DNA of 21,912 nucleotides from a virus: IMG/VR virus record IMGVR_UViG_3300026094_000041, positions 1 to 21,912 of that record; one strand, 5' to 3'. Shown piece by piece: positions 8,149 to 16,430 of this stretch (position 1 is its first letter; each line of letters starts with the position of its first letter). The notes under the pieces were generated by a model. It saw only the letters and a program-made list of their open reading frames with translations, ran no database searches and was not told where the DNA came from. The position numbers and the translations under genes were made by a program.

Positions 8149-9037
8149 TTTCTATTTCTTCAAGTTTACTTTCTGCCCAGTTAATACCTGCACTACCGCC
8201 CCAAGCATCCCACATAAGACCGCCACAGCCCTCAGAATAAGGCACGTCTTTATGTTGTTCATGTCTTGCAAAAGATGCCATCCTGGCTATCGTATCTTTA
8301 CTTATATTTTCGCCTTTTGCTAATTGATTTGCTCGTTGCTTTCCTACATCTGTTCCGCAAGTTCCCCAGCCATTTTCCTCAGCATATTTTAAAGCTCGCT
8401 TAGCGTTGTTCTTAGCAGCCTCTGGATAATCGTTGTAGCTCTCTGCAAGTCCTATCTCTTGTTCTAATTCAAATAAGTTTATAAGAAATTCATAATCCCT
8501 TGATGCTTTGATTTCTTTAGGCTTGTCATTTGTGAAAAATGCTTCGATTGAAAATCCTTTTACCTTGCCTTGCTTTGCTAATTGGTAAACCTCATCGTTA
8601 TCAGCTTTCATAGCTATACACCAAGTTCCGACTGGTACATTAAGACCGTATAAAGCTGACTTATCTTTTTCTTTATCTTCTACTATCCAACTTTCAACAA
8701 CCGTCATCCCGTCTATCTTTTTAGCGTGTTCTAAAGTCGCTTGGTCTTGGAATTTCTTTTTAGCGTAAAGTTGTGATGCAGTCCTTACGGTTTCCTCACT
8801 AAAAAATATATGGTAGTCTTCGCCTGTATCTTCGTTAATTCTTAAGATTGGCTTGTTTGGGATTAAGGCAGCACCTAATAAAAGACGTTTCTCTTTGTTT
8901 ATCTCAGCAAGCTCTATGTATTTGTCCTTATTTAAAGCCACAAAGTCTGACTCAATAGCTGGATTCTCTACAACGCTTATAGCTTCGACCCCTAAGGACT
9001 CGTTAAGCTCATCAATAAACATTTCGTATAACTTCAA
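8141..9037 (-). CDS. Prohead protease-like protein (XkdF-type) with C-terminal domain
   Basis: This 298-residue protein begins MKLYEMFIDEL...AISVVENPAIESDFV, which I recognise from XkdF-like putative head maturation proteases. A candidate catalytic His sits in LEHAKKI (about residue 104) and a candidate Ser in KGFSIEAFF (about 163). Residues 205-298 form a second domain (RANQLAKGE, TIARMASF, PYSEGCGGLMWDAWGG) often seen fused to head proteins of these phages, of unknown function. The frame has no ATG before residue 6; the start is TTG at 9037, kept because the KLYE N-terminus is part of the conserved family. It is the first gene after promoter copy 2. Confidence 0.75.
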   Translation of the reverse strand: MKLYEMFIDELNESLGVEAISVVENPAIESDFVALNKDKYIELAEINKEKRLLLGAALIPNKPILRINEDTGEDYHIFFSEETVRTASQLYAKKKFQDQATLEHAKKIDGMTVVESWIVEDKEKDKSALYGLNVPVGTWCIAMKADNDEVYQLAKQGKVKGFSIEAFFTNDKPKEIKASRDYEFLINLFELEQEIGLAESYNDYPEAAKNNAKRALKYAEENGWGTCGTDVGKQRANQLAKGENISKDTIARMASFARHEQHKDVPYSEGCGGLMWDAWGGSAGINWAESKLEEIENE

Positions 9038-9067
9038 TATATAATTTTTATTTATACTCTTACATAT

Positions 9068-9096
9068 TACTATACGCTTTAATTATGCTTTTTGTT
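9068..9096 (-). promoter_or_regulatory. Late promoter copy 2 (AACAAAAA-N12-CGTATAGTA)
   Basis: On the minus strand, AACAAAAA at 9096-9089 and CGTATAGTA at 9076-9068 are separated by 12 bases, as in the other two copies. The element stands in the 87-base gap between the tape measure and the protease operon. Downstream bases ATGTAAGA are shared with copy 3. Confidence 0.72.
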
Positions 9097-9124
9097 ACTT
9101 AATTAAATTATTTATTTTAATTTA

Positions 9125-11008
9125 TTAGCCTAAACTTGCGCTGCCTTGTATGTTCCTGTCTAATTCTTGTTGACTTGATACTTCTTTACTTACTACAAAG
9201 GCTTTAACTGGTTTGTTTTGATTTTGTCCTAGTACATCTGCTATTTGGTTTGTACCACTATCCCCAACGATGTTAAACGCTGGAGCTTGGACTTGTTGTT
9301 GGCTCTGTTGTGAAGATGCTCCACCACTTGATGGTCTTGCTGCGCCACCACCAGATGCACTTGGACTCTCTACATTTGTTGAAACTATATTTTTAACCGC
9401 TCCAAAACCAGTTGCAGCAGCAGCTGTAATTGCAGGAATATTAAAAGGAAAAGGCGCAGATGCCACCGCAGCAGTTATACCTTGATACGTGTTAATTAAG
9501 GCTTGCGCTATTGCAAAGGCTTTTCCTGCTTTTGATTGCTCTCCTAGTAATTGACTAACAGCACCTAAAGTTTGAGACGACATGGCAATCGTTTGTTGCT
9601 TTAAAGCCTCTTCTCTAGCTAACTTCTCTTGAGCGGCTTGTTGTTCAGCTTGCTTTGTTTTTTGAGCCGCATCTCTTTTTTTCTGTTCAGCTTCTTGTTT
9701 TTTAGCAATAGCTTCAGCTTCTATTTCATTAAGTCTTGCTTGATGCTCTTGTTCAGCAGCTTCTAAAAGTCTTTTCTTTTCTTTTTCATTAGCTACTGTC
9801 CTTTCAATTAATTGTTTTTGATTTTCTAATTCATTTTCGCTTTCCTGTTTAGCAAGCTCTTGTTCTGTTAATCCAATTTTACGAAGCTCTTCTAAATTTG
9901 CCCTACGCTCATTTAGTAAAGCTGCTTCATTTACACGTTGTTCAGACTTTTGTCCTGTTATACGCTCCTCAACTTCAGCAACTCCGTTTAAAGCCTCTTG
10001 CAATGCTTTTTGGTTTTCTATATTTTTAGGATTAAGCCTTAACTCCTCTTGCGCTAATGCAAGTCGTTTATTAGCAAGTTTTAACTCCTCTTCAGATTGC
10101 CTCTGTAAGACCTTACCAAGCTCTTCATTGGCTTTTATCCTGTCTTCAATAGACAACCTTATATCGTCTCGCTCTTGTCTTAAAACCTCTGCCTGTTGTT
10201 GGAATTTTAAAGTAAGTCCTCCAAGTTGTGCCTCTGCTAATTCAGCTTCATTTCTCAATTGCACTATTCTATCGGCACTTGCTTTAGCGTTTTCAACTGA
10301 AATGTCATTTATACCCTTGCTAGCTTCTTTATAAAATTTACCCACTTCATTAATAGCGTCTCCAATATTACTAGCTACATCTTTACCAGCCTTTACAGCT
10401 TCTCCTGCTGTGTTTGCTATGCTTTTTTGTGTTTCTGATATATTAGCGTTTAACTGTTTTATAGTTTCAGGATTTCCATCACCAAAGAATGATTGTTCCC
10501 AAGCTAGTTGAGCTCCTTGGACTGTTAATTTAATTCCGTCAAAAAGTAGTTTTAAAGGAGTTAACGCAATAGTCATTAAACCTTTTACGACTTTAGTCAT
10601 TGACTCAAATCCACCAGTGGCATCACTTACTTTTTCAAATGCATTAGTTATGGCAGTGCTTATTTCATTGAAAACAATATTAACCGTTTCCATGACTTTA
10701 TTGACAGCATCTAGAGCGACCTGATTACGACTAAAAGCTTGTGTTAATTTAGCCACCACAGCCACCACTAAACCAATACCTGCCGCTTTCATGGCAGTAC
10801 CTAAAGCCTTAAATCCTTTACCTATACCTCTTACAGCTTTGTTTGATTTTTTGGCTGACTTAGTGATGTTATCATTTGATTTTACAACCTCATCACCAGA
10901 CTTTTCAGCTGACTCTCCTACACCCTCAACTTCTTTTTTTAAGTCCTCAACTTGCTTAACAGCATCTTTAGTCTCTGCCCTTACTTCAATTACTTTTTCT
11001 GTTGCCAT
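9125..11008 (-). CDS. Tail tape measure protein
   Basis: At 627 residues this long helical protein fits a tape measure, which sets tail length and helps DNA or tail assembly. Residues 1-60 are a charged helix; 70-92 form a hydrophobic segment (AAGIGLVVAVVAKL); 225-475 is a long coiled coil rich in Glu, Gln, Ala and Lys; 500-545 is a second hydrophobic stretch (AQALINTYQGITAAVASA...ATGFGAVKNI) typical of tape measures in Bacteroidetes phages; 550-575 is a Ser/Gly/Gln linker. At about 1.5 A per residue it would predict a tail near 90-95 nm. Its start overlaps the preceding 46-codon gene by 19 bases. Confidence 0.85.
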   Translation of the reverse strand: MATEKVIEVRAETKDAVKQVEDLKKEVEGVGESAEKSGDEVVKSNDNITKSAKKSNKAVRGIGKGFKALGTAMKAAGIGLVVAVVAKLTQAFSRNQVALDAVNKVMETVNIVFNEISTAITNAFEKVSDATGGFESMTKVVKGLMTIALTPLKLLFDGIKLTVQGAQLAWEQSFFGDGNPETIKQLNANISETQKSIANTAGEAVKAGKDVASNIGDAINEVGKFYKEASKGINDISVENAKASADRIVQLRNEAELAEAQLGGLTLKFQQQAEVLRQERDDIRLSIEDRIKANEELGKVLQRQSEEELKLANKRLALAQEELRLNPKNIENQKALQEALNGVAEVEERITGQKSEQRVNEAALLNERRANLEELRKIGLTEQELAKQESENELENQKQLIERTVANEKEKKRLLEAAEQEHQARLNEIEAEAIAKKQEAEQKKRDAAQKTKQAEQQAAQEKLAREEALKQQTIAMSSQTLGAVSQLLGEQSKAGKAFAIAQALINTYQGITAAVASAPFPFNIPAITAAAATGFGAVKNIVSTNVESPSASGGGAARPSSGGASSQQSQQQVQAPAFNIVGDSGTNQIADVLGQNQNKPVKAFVVSKEVSSQQELDRNIQGSASLG

Positions 11009-11130
11009 TCTCTTTGTATTTGTTCAGCACCCTCACTAATGCTAGTTGGTATCTTGTTTATTCCTTTGGCTATGTCTATGTTTTTAGACACACCGTACCA
11101 TTTATCTAATGCTAATAATTCAAAAATCAT
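10990..11130 (-). CDS. Small protein between tail gene and tape measure, 46 aa
   Basis: What looks like a 118-base gap is filled by a 46-codon frame. Its ATG at 11130 overlaps the stop of the upstream tail gene as ATGA, and its stop lies 19 bases inside the tape measure frame, so it is coupled at both ends. The product (MIFELLALDKWYGVSKNIDI...) is amphipathic with a Gln/Lys-rich end. I do not recognise it; a tail chaperone or accessory role would suit its position. Confidence 0.6.
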   Translation of the reverse strand: MIFELLALDKWYGVSKNIDIAKGINKIPTSISEGAEQIQREWQQKK

Positions 11131-13172
11131 AAGTTCAATAGTTCAAGTTCTACTTTTCCAGTGTTAATGTTTATGTCAATCTTGTTTATAGAATATCTTT
11201 TGTTTTGGATAACTATCACGTCTTCCAGACTATAATTTATAATATCGCCAAAACCTAAATAAGCAGATATTTTAGTAAGTCGGCTTGACTGGTCATAAAC
11301 TCGCTCAACGTAGTTCTTGTAAAAATTTTTAAACAAACTTTCTTCATTTGAAGATAAATTAAACTCATCTGTTTCAGTTCCAAAGTTTATAGTTTGTAAA
11401 TCCTCACCCCTACTATTTGATGGTCTTATGTAATTACTACCCTCGGTTTTACCTACTATATTAGCATCATCAGTGTTAGTTGTTTTTATTGGATAAAACA
11501 CTAAAGGCTTTCCAAATGTAGGCTCTTGCTTCTCATCAACGAACCACCCAAATTGAACAGTAGTTAAGTCACCAGTAGTTTGATCGTTTATTCTCTCAAA
11601 AAGCATGTGCTCAAAATCAATCTTTACATCATAATCACCACCAGTGTAAACCACACCAGACTCTGTATTATTTAAATCTTGCGTTAAACTTCCAAATTCA
11701 TCGTCATCAATTATATTTTTGTTTACCGCTAAGAATGTTTTTTGCTCTGCATACTGAAAATTAATACGACTGAATGGATCGACCTTACTTACCGTTGACT
11801 CTGAAATATCTACCTTATTAGTTAAATCTATTACTTTTCCTTTTGCTATAAAGTCATCTAATGGCTTAATTGTTATCACTCCATAGTCATCAGCTGTGCC
11901 AGTTAAATTAAACATCTTGAAAATGTTAACCAAGAAGTCTATAACTTTCATTTGTGGTATTTGCTCTGAAATAACTATGTTAGAAATAGCTGCAACTGCA
12001 CCCCCATTTAATTGATAATCACCTAATAAAATTGTGTTTGAAAAAACAGGGTCTTGTTCTTCCACTGTCAATTTTATATTTACACTATCTAAACTTTTTA
12101 CAATTACTTTTATATTAGGCTTCCAAAATCTTAAATTTTGAGACTGTAGAATTACATCTGAAAAGGTTTTGTTGTTTTCTAAATTATTTTCTTGTAAAAG
12201 TATTTCCCCTGTATTTGTGTCCGTTATTATAACATCATAAGAGCCTGTTCCTGTTATTTCTACAGTTGGTGTTATAACATATTTTTTAGGATCGTAAATA
12301 CCCGCAGGTGATTCATTTGTTGTCGTTACAAAATCAACACTACTAGGTATTGACTCATCTCCAGATGTGTTTTCAAAATTATCTCTTGTTATTCTTTTGC
12401 TTAATATAAAATCACCTAGCTCTACAGCCTGCCCCTTATTCCTGTGAAGCCACATAAACAATCCATCAAACTCTGGACTGTTAAAAAAATTAGAGTCAAA
12501 AGTAAACCCGTACTTATTCTCAATCGCATCAATAATTGCCTTTAACCTTAATGCTGGCTTTAATTGAGTGTGAGTTACACCTCCCCCACTATTAGGCACT
12601 TGGTCTCCATTTTGGTCTATCTCTCTTATTCTATTGTTTTCATAAATAAGCCTATTGGTATGTGTTATAAGTGGATAACATAAATCGCCATCATTATTCC
12701 CTACTAAGGTATTATTAACAACATTAGCAAAGTTCTGAAAGCCAGTGTTTACATTGTCAACATTGAAATTATGGTCGTATTGACTAAGGTCTAAATCACT
12801 TAACTTGTCATCTCTTATAACTTCTTTCAGTTCTGAAAACACTCCAGTAAAAAAAACATTATAAGATGTTGCTTTGTTGTTTTTTAGCTTAACACTGTTT
12901 AGCTGTATAAACCCCTTCCTAAAGTCTATACCGTTTATCTTAATTAAGGCTTTTACTTTCCGTTTAGCATCATAGCCATTTACAATATTGAAGTCATAGA
13001 AGTGCTTAAAAATGTCATTATTCCTATTTGTACCAGGTAGGCTAAACTGCTTTGAGAAGCTAGTAAATATTTTGTTTGGATCTTGTGCATTTTGAATACT
13101 ATCCGTTATCTGGATAGTCTCATCTTTAAAGGTGTCTACCTGCTTGTCCTCTATAAATATATCTACCCTCAT
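11127..13172 (-). CDS. Large tail / baseplate protein, 681 aa
   Basis: This protein begins MRVDIFIEDKQVDTFKDETIQITDSIQNAQDPNKIFTSFS-type sequence, with SKQFSLPGTNRNNDIFKHFY, a pattern I recall from large tail proteins of Bacteroidetes phages beside the tape measure. The rest is beta-rich with repeated IxVxV strands, and the last 30 residues (GDIINYSLEDVIVIQNKRYSINKIDI) read like a tail-hub end. It probably forms part of the tail tip or baseplate hub. No protease, lysozyme or hydrolase motif is visible. Its ATG directly abuts the stop of the previous gene (TAAATG). Confidence 0.68.
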   Translation of the reverse strand: MRVDIFIEDKQVDTFKDETIQITDSIQNAQDPNKIFTSFSKQFSLPGTNRNNDIFKHFYDFNIVNGYDAKRKVKALIKINGIDFRKGFIQLNSVKLKNNKATSYNVFFTGVFSELKEVIRDDKLSDLDLSQYDHNFNVDNVNTGFQNFANVVNNTLVGNNDGDLCYPLITHTNRLIYENNRIREIDQNGDQVPNSGGGVTHTQLKPALRLKAIIDAIENKYGFTFDSNFFNSPEFDGLFMWLHRNKGQAVELGDFILSKRITRDNFENTSGDESIPSSVDFVTTTNESPAGIYDPKKYVITPTVEITGTGSYDVIITDTNTGEILLQENNLENNKTFSDVILQSQNLRFWKPNIKVIVKSLDSVNIKLTVEEQDPVFSNTILLGDYQLNGGAVAAISNIVISEQIPQMKVIDFLVNIFKMFNLTGTADDYGVITIKPLDDFIAKGKVIDLTNKVDISESTVSKVDPFSRINFQYAEQKTFLAVNKNIIDDDEFGSLTQDLNNTESGVVYTGGDYDVKIDFEHMLFERINDQTTGDLTTVQFGWFVDEKQEPTFGKPLVFYPIKTTNTDDANIVGKTEGSNYIRPSNSRGEDLQTINFGTETDEFNLSSNEESLFKNFYKNYVERVYDQSSRLTKISAYLGFGDIINYSLEDVIVIQNKRYSINKIDININTGKVELELLNL

Positions 13173-14735
13173 TTATATCGTATTTACTTCCTCATTACTA
13201 TAACTGAAATCAAAAGTGTAGTTAATGAGCTTGTCATTTACTCTGGTCTTTACATTGAAACTACTGCCATCTAAAACTGCTGGCTCATCATCTATCCAAT
13301 AATGCAGACTATTCTGCAACTGCTCAAAGACGGTGTTAAACTCCTCAGGATAAAAACCAGAGTTTAAAGTTACACTTCGTTTGGACTCCTTGCGTATTGT
13401 TTGGTTTTGTCCTATATGTGGGTAGTAGTTACCTTGTTGCAATACATTTGTCTTGTAGCTTTCCTTATCGGTGTCTATGCTATCGATACGCTTCTTAAAA
13501 AATACCAAGTCTTGTATAACTCCAAAACGATTAATAAATGATACTTTAACTGGTGTGTGTTTGCATTCGTTTATTTGATTATATTTTAATGTTTGTCTTG
13601 TTTCGTTACCCTCTAAGTCATCATATATTAAATCTACATTGTCAAATCCTCCTGCAAAACCAACTTTTCTACTTTGTTCAGTTAAATCATTAAGTGATAA
13701 ATTGAAATATTGATAACTCCCATTAGTGTATTTTTTATCAGCCATGAAGCTAATATTCTGGTCTGTAAAGACTTCATAATTATCTTGCAGTATAAGTTCA
13801 CTAGCTTCGCTTTGTAAATTATCCCCCTCCCTTAGACTAAAACTAAGGAAGTCCATAGTTATGTCTCCTTGTGTAGAATTAACAAAACTAATTCTAATCT
13901 CATCTATTGGTGTAAAATTATTAAAACTAATTGACAATAAATTCCAGTTGTTATTTAGTTCAATTACATCTACGCTTCCACCAGTGTTGTTAAAAGTTAC
14001 TATTTTTGTACCTAATTCCATGCTTAAAAATCCATCATCAACCCCATCAATTATTGTATCAAAACTTAGAACAGTATTCTCATAAGCTCTGTAATACATA
14101 CTGAACGTTCCAGTTTTTAATGGCTTTATAAGTGATGTACTTATAGTGTAAAAAATAGATTGTGAATTTGTTTTTTTGACAGCATTACTTCCATTAAACG
14201 GGTCTTGTATTCCTGTTGTTGTTGAAGCTGAGCTTTCAAACCAATCACCTATATTTGCAGGAATAAGCCTGTCAAATATTTGTGGGAGTTCCTTTACAGT
14301 TACATCATTAACACGCTGTATGTAACCATCTCTCACTCTGAACAAGTCATATTTGACCTCAGGATTAAAAGTTTCTAACAAACAACTTTCAGCCTCAAAC
14401 GTTCCAAAGTCATCTTCTACTCTTGTCTTAAAGTTATTAATAGTTAGTTGAGGGTCATCGACTGTTAATAGATTAGACTTTACTAATACATACTTTGCTG
14501 TATCTCTTTTAGTGTAAAAGTCTTCATTAAATATATACTGGTTTTTGCTTCTTATTAGCTCAGATATTTCAAAACTTCCAAGGTCTTCTATTGCGCTTGT
14601 TGATAGTTGATAGTCTGGCGTTGTTGTTGTGTCTATATTAATAGTATCACTTACCCAAATAGATAGGTTTACCCTGCTTATATTTGGGTACTCGTAAAAC
14701 AAGTTTATCGGACTTCTGGTCTGTAATGCTTTCAT
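13173..14735 (-). CDS. Tail tip protein, 520 aa
   Basis: The N-terminus (QTRSPINLFYEYPNISRVNLSI...YQLS) and the Dit-like strand pattern suggest a distal tail or tail-tip protein. Residues 160-310 hold a probable beta-sandwich of carbohydrate-binding type (FSMYYRAYENTVLSFDTI...NNWNLLSISF), which could contact the cell surface. The C-terminal 130 residues return to beta-strand character with a YYPHIGQNQTIRKESKRSVT segment. It overlaps the gp10-like gene by ATGA and abuts the 681-residue gene. The role is inferred from position between the minor tail genes and the tape measure; the family is familiar but unnamed to me. Confidence 0.63.
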   Translation of the reverse strand: MKALQTRSPINLFYEYPNISRVNLSIWVSDTINIDTTTTPDYQLSTSAIEDLGSFEISELIRSKNQYIFNEDFYTKRDTAKYVLVKSNLLTVDDPQLTINNFKTRVEDDFGTFEAESCLLETFNPEVKYDLFRVRDGYIQRVNDVTVKELPQIFDRLIPANIGDWFESSASTTTGIQDPFNGSNAVKKTNSQSIFYTISTSLIKPLKTGTFSMYYRAYENTVLSFDTIIDGVDDGFLSMELGTKIVTFNNTGGSVDVIELNNNWNLLSISFNNFTPIDEIRISFVNSTQGDITMDFLSFSLREGDNLQSEASELILQDNYEVFTDQNISFMADKKYTNGSYQYFNLSLNDLTEQSRKVGFAGGFDNVDLIYDDLEGNETRQTLKYNQINECKHTPVKVSFINRFGVIQDLVFFKKRIDSIDTDKESYKTNVLQQGNYYPHIGQNQTIRKESKRSVTLNSGFYPEEFNTVFEQLQNSLHYWIDDEPAVLDGSSFNVKTRVNDKLINYTFDFSYSNEEVNTI

Positions 14736-15259
14736 TCTTTGCTAAATTCTAATAGATCGTCTAAATCTAAATTAAATGCTTCTACTATTTCATCAGGTAA
14801 ATTCTTAAACTGTGTTTCAAATGCCCTGCTAAAAAATCTACTTGGTTTTATACCTTGAGCGTAAATACTTCGACTAATTAAATAGGCTAATGTCTTAGCA
14901 CCTCCTTTGGCAAACTGTCCTTTTTCGTTTCTTAATTTTAAACCCCTTGCGTTTACCCAATCTCTTATAGGCTTAACAGGTGGAAACTTTGACTTATAAC
15001 TGTAAGGGCTTGACGGTGCTTTCTGAACACCATTTTTAACTAGACTAGGGTCAGCACCTTTAACTCCTTCGTCTTGGAACTTGCCATAGTCTGCCATATT
15101 AACAGTAATACTAAAACTATTAGGACCAACCTCTAAATCATACTTTATACTATCATACAACTCCCTAGATACATTCTTATCCTTTCGGGTTAAGTTGCTT
15201 CGGGATTGCTTAACTGTACCTTTCCCAAACTTCTCTAAGGCTTGTCTAGTGTTTAGCAT
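14732..15259 (-). CDS. HK97 gp10-like minor tail / neck protein
   Basis: This 175-residue protein has the layout of the HK97-gp10 family: a helical N-terminus with SRELYDSIKYDL, then a VNMADYGKFQDEGVKG segment, a FPPVKPIRDWVNARGL motif, an AKTLAYLISRSIYAQGIKPSRFF helix-turn and an acidic C-terminal helix. Family members are tail completion or minor head-tail joining proteins in siphophages. It overlaps its upstream neighbour by seven bases and its downstream neighbour by ATGA. Confidence 0.8.
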   Translation of the reverse strand: MLNTRQALEKFGKGTVKQSRSNLTRKDKNVSRELYDSIKYDLEVGPNSFSITVNMADYGKFQDEGVKGADPSLVKNGVQKAPSSPYSYKSKFPPVKPIRDWVNARGLKLRNEKGQFAKGGAKTLAYLISRSIYAQGIKPSRFFSRAFETQFKNLPDEIVEAFNLDLDDLLEFSKE

Positions 15260-15690
15260 ATAGTCATCTCATTTGGTACATTTAAACTTAAACTTATACC
15301 CATACCTGCAAGCCCTTTATCAAATCTATCTGTAAATGGCTCGGCAATTATATCAGCGTCATCTAGTTGCAACCTATCAGCAAACAAATCACCACGTCTT
15401 AATCTGCTGACAAAGTTATTTAGGACTGCTAAAGATTGATTCCAGATAAAGTCTTTGTTATTCTCTTTTGTTTCGTTGTTGATATCTAGAATATCCATAA
15501 CCAAAAGATTAACAGTAAATGTATTTGTAGGGCTATTTAAACCGACGTTGCTTACATAAAACGCAGCTAAAGGATAAACACTAGCCTTATCAATATCAAG
15601 GTCATCTAAGTCCTCATTTTGCACTCTATTAATTAATGGAGTTGCTTCGAGGTCTGTTTTAATTGTGTTTATAACATCTATGTAATTCAT
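15253..15690 (-). CDS. Tail completion-like protein, 145 aa
   Basis: The protein has an N-terminal helix (MNYIDVINTIKTDLEATPLINRV), a central mixed segment with VNLLVMDILDINN and a C-terminal beta part ending GLAGMGISLSLNVPNE. Length, alpha/beta pattern and place beside a gp10-like gene resemble tail terminator or completion proteins, which close the tail and fix it to the head. The start ATG overlaps the stop of the -1 chaperone frame as ATGA, which couples its translation to the frameshift product. The assignment rests mainly on context. Confidence 0.58.
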   Translation of the reverse strand: MNYIDVINTIKTDLEATPLINRVQNEDLDDLDIDKASVYPLAAFYVSNVGLNSPTNTFTVNLLVMDILDINNETKENNKDFIWNQSLAVLNNFVSRLRRGDLFADRLQLDDADIIAEPFTDRFDKGLAGMGISLSLNVPNEMTIC

Positions 15691-15923
15691 CTCATTTTCT
15701 TTTTATATTCTTTAGCCTCTTCGTTTGCTTTGTCTATTTCATACTCTAAGAACATTAAACACTTATGAAGTGGCTCGTTAGTGACTTCCTCAATGTGGTT
15801 AAATCTTCCTCCAGCAAGTCGGTATATCGCTGAATAAGCTCCCCACTTTCTCCCGAAAGGTGTTGACTCTCCTTTCGTATATAAGCTGGGATACAACTCA
15901 TAAAGTCGTTCAGTAAATTGTAA
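15687..15923 (-). CDS. -1 frame extension of tail assembly chaperone (GT-like)
   Basis: This frame has no ATG; its only start codon is a TTG at 15896. Without a stop it opens upstream through the T9 run into the chaperone gene. After slippage the sequence continues for 78 residues, giving a fusion of about 236 residues. Its core, WGAYSAIYRLAGGRFNHIEE and CLMFLEYEIDK, matches a WYxxIxxLAGGD...LxxCLxxLxYExDK pattern I recall from the second half of tail chaperone genes in Bacteroidetes phages. By analogy with lambda gpG/gpGT, the long form would bind the tape measure while the short form does not. The chance that this is an independent TTG-initiated 69-residue gene is low but not nil. Confidence 0.7.
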   Translation of the reverse strand, partial: LQFTERLYELYPSLYTKGESTPFGRKWGAYSAIYRLAGGRFNHIEEVTNEPLHKCLMFLEYEIDKANEEAKEYKKKMR

Positions 15924-16396
15924 AAAAAAACCTTGGTACTTAACAAAGCATCTAAAGGCGCTCGCTTCATTATTTCTGAATACTTATCGCTACCCTCGTA
16001 AGGCTCAATCAAATACTTACCAAACTGCTCTTGTGTTATTGGTCTAAAGAAAACAGCCATTAACTTATGCCATAACTTAGGGTCGTTAATATAGTTTATA
16101 ATGTCGTTGTTTTCTCCATAAGTCATGTTATCCAAGTTTGGAATAAAACCAAACTTTTTACCATCTAATTTGAAAGTTGTTACTAAGTCCTCTGGATTAT
16201 CTTCTAGTAACTCATTAATATTTTTTACAAGTTCAGTAACGTCTTTAGCTTTCATTCCAAACCCTTTCTTTTGGTCTATACCATAAAAGCAATTTAACAC
16301 GTCAAAGTCTGTTGGCTCTTCTATTTGAACAAACTTTTGAAACGATTGTAATTGTATTTCGTTCTGGCTATCTGGTATTAATAATTTCAGCTTCAT
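15755..16396 (-). CDS. Tail assembly chaperone (gpG-like), 213 aa
   Basis: The zero-frame product is a 213-residue soluble protein with an N-terminal beta segment (MKLKLLIPDSQNEIQLQSF), a central LAVFFRPI-like segment (KLMAVFFRPITQEQFGKYLIEPY) and an ALLSTKVFFYNLLNDFMSCIPAYI helix that straddles the slippery run. I recall this order, including the VFF-NL-ND helix, from paired tail chaperone genes in Bacteroidetes phages. The 55 residues after the slip site remain open and protein-like, so both the short and the long form are probably made. It is the first gene after promoter copy 1, whose -10-like box ends only four bases from the ATG, so its mRNA may be nearly leaderless. Confidence 0.7.
   Translation of the reverse strand: MKLKLLIPDSQNEIQLQSFQKFVQIEEPTDFDVLNCFYGIDQKKGFGMKAKDVTELVKNINELLEDNPEDLVTTFKLDGKKFGFIPNLDNMTYGENNDIINYINDPKLWHKLMAVFFRPITQEQFGKYLIEPYEGSDKYSEIMKRAPLDALLSTKVFFYNLLNDFMSCIPAYIRKESQHLSGESGELIQRYTDLLEEDLTTLRKSLTSHFISV
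15854..15877 (-). other. Stem-loop downstream of the slippery run
   Basis: CGAAAGG and CCTTTCG form a perfect 7-bp stem with a 10-base loop in the minus-strand transcript. It lies about 45 bases after the T9 run, farther than usual for a frameshift stimulator, so any role in slippage is uncertain. Confidence 0.4.
15922..15930 (-). other. T9 slippery run, candidate -1 frameshift site
   Basis: The transcript reads GTT TTT TTT TAC in the zero frame, which contains the slippery heptamer T-TTT-TTT. Tandem slippage by -1 keeps perfect pairing and moves the ribosome into the open 15687-15923 frame after residue 158 of the chaperone. Confidence 0.7.
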
Positions 16397-16399
16397 ATT

Positions 16400-16428
16400 T
16401 ATTATACGTTAAAAATGGTCTTTTTGTT
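16400..16428 (-). promoter_or_regulatory. Late promoter copy 1 (AACAAAAA-N12-CGTATAATA)
   Basis: AACAAAAA at 16428-16421 and CGTATAATA at 16408-16400 on the minus strand are 12 bases apart, as in the copies at 9068 and 5243. It fills the 34-base gap between the large terminase stop and the chaperone ATG. A start site 6-7 bases after the second box would fall at or next to the ATG. Confidence 0.72.
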
Positions 16429-16430
16429 GT

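Noticed and set aside
9038-9124. Terminator after the tape measure gene
   Set aside because: Only a weak 7-bp all-AT inverted repeat (TAAATTA/TAATTTA) without a clear T run is present; not enough to call.
15687-15896. Independent 69-residue gene starting at TTG
   Set aside because: The frame stays open upstream through the T9 run into the chaperone gene, and the sequence matches the usual second half of such chaperones; a frameshift extension explains it better.
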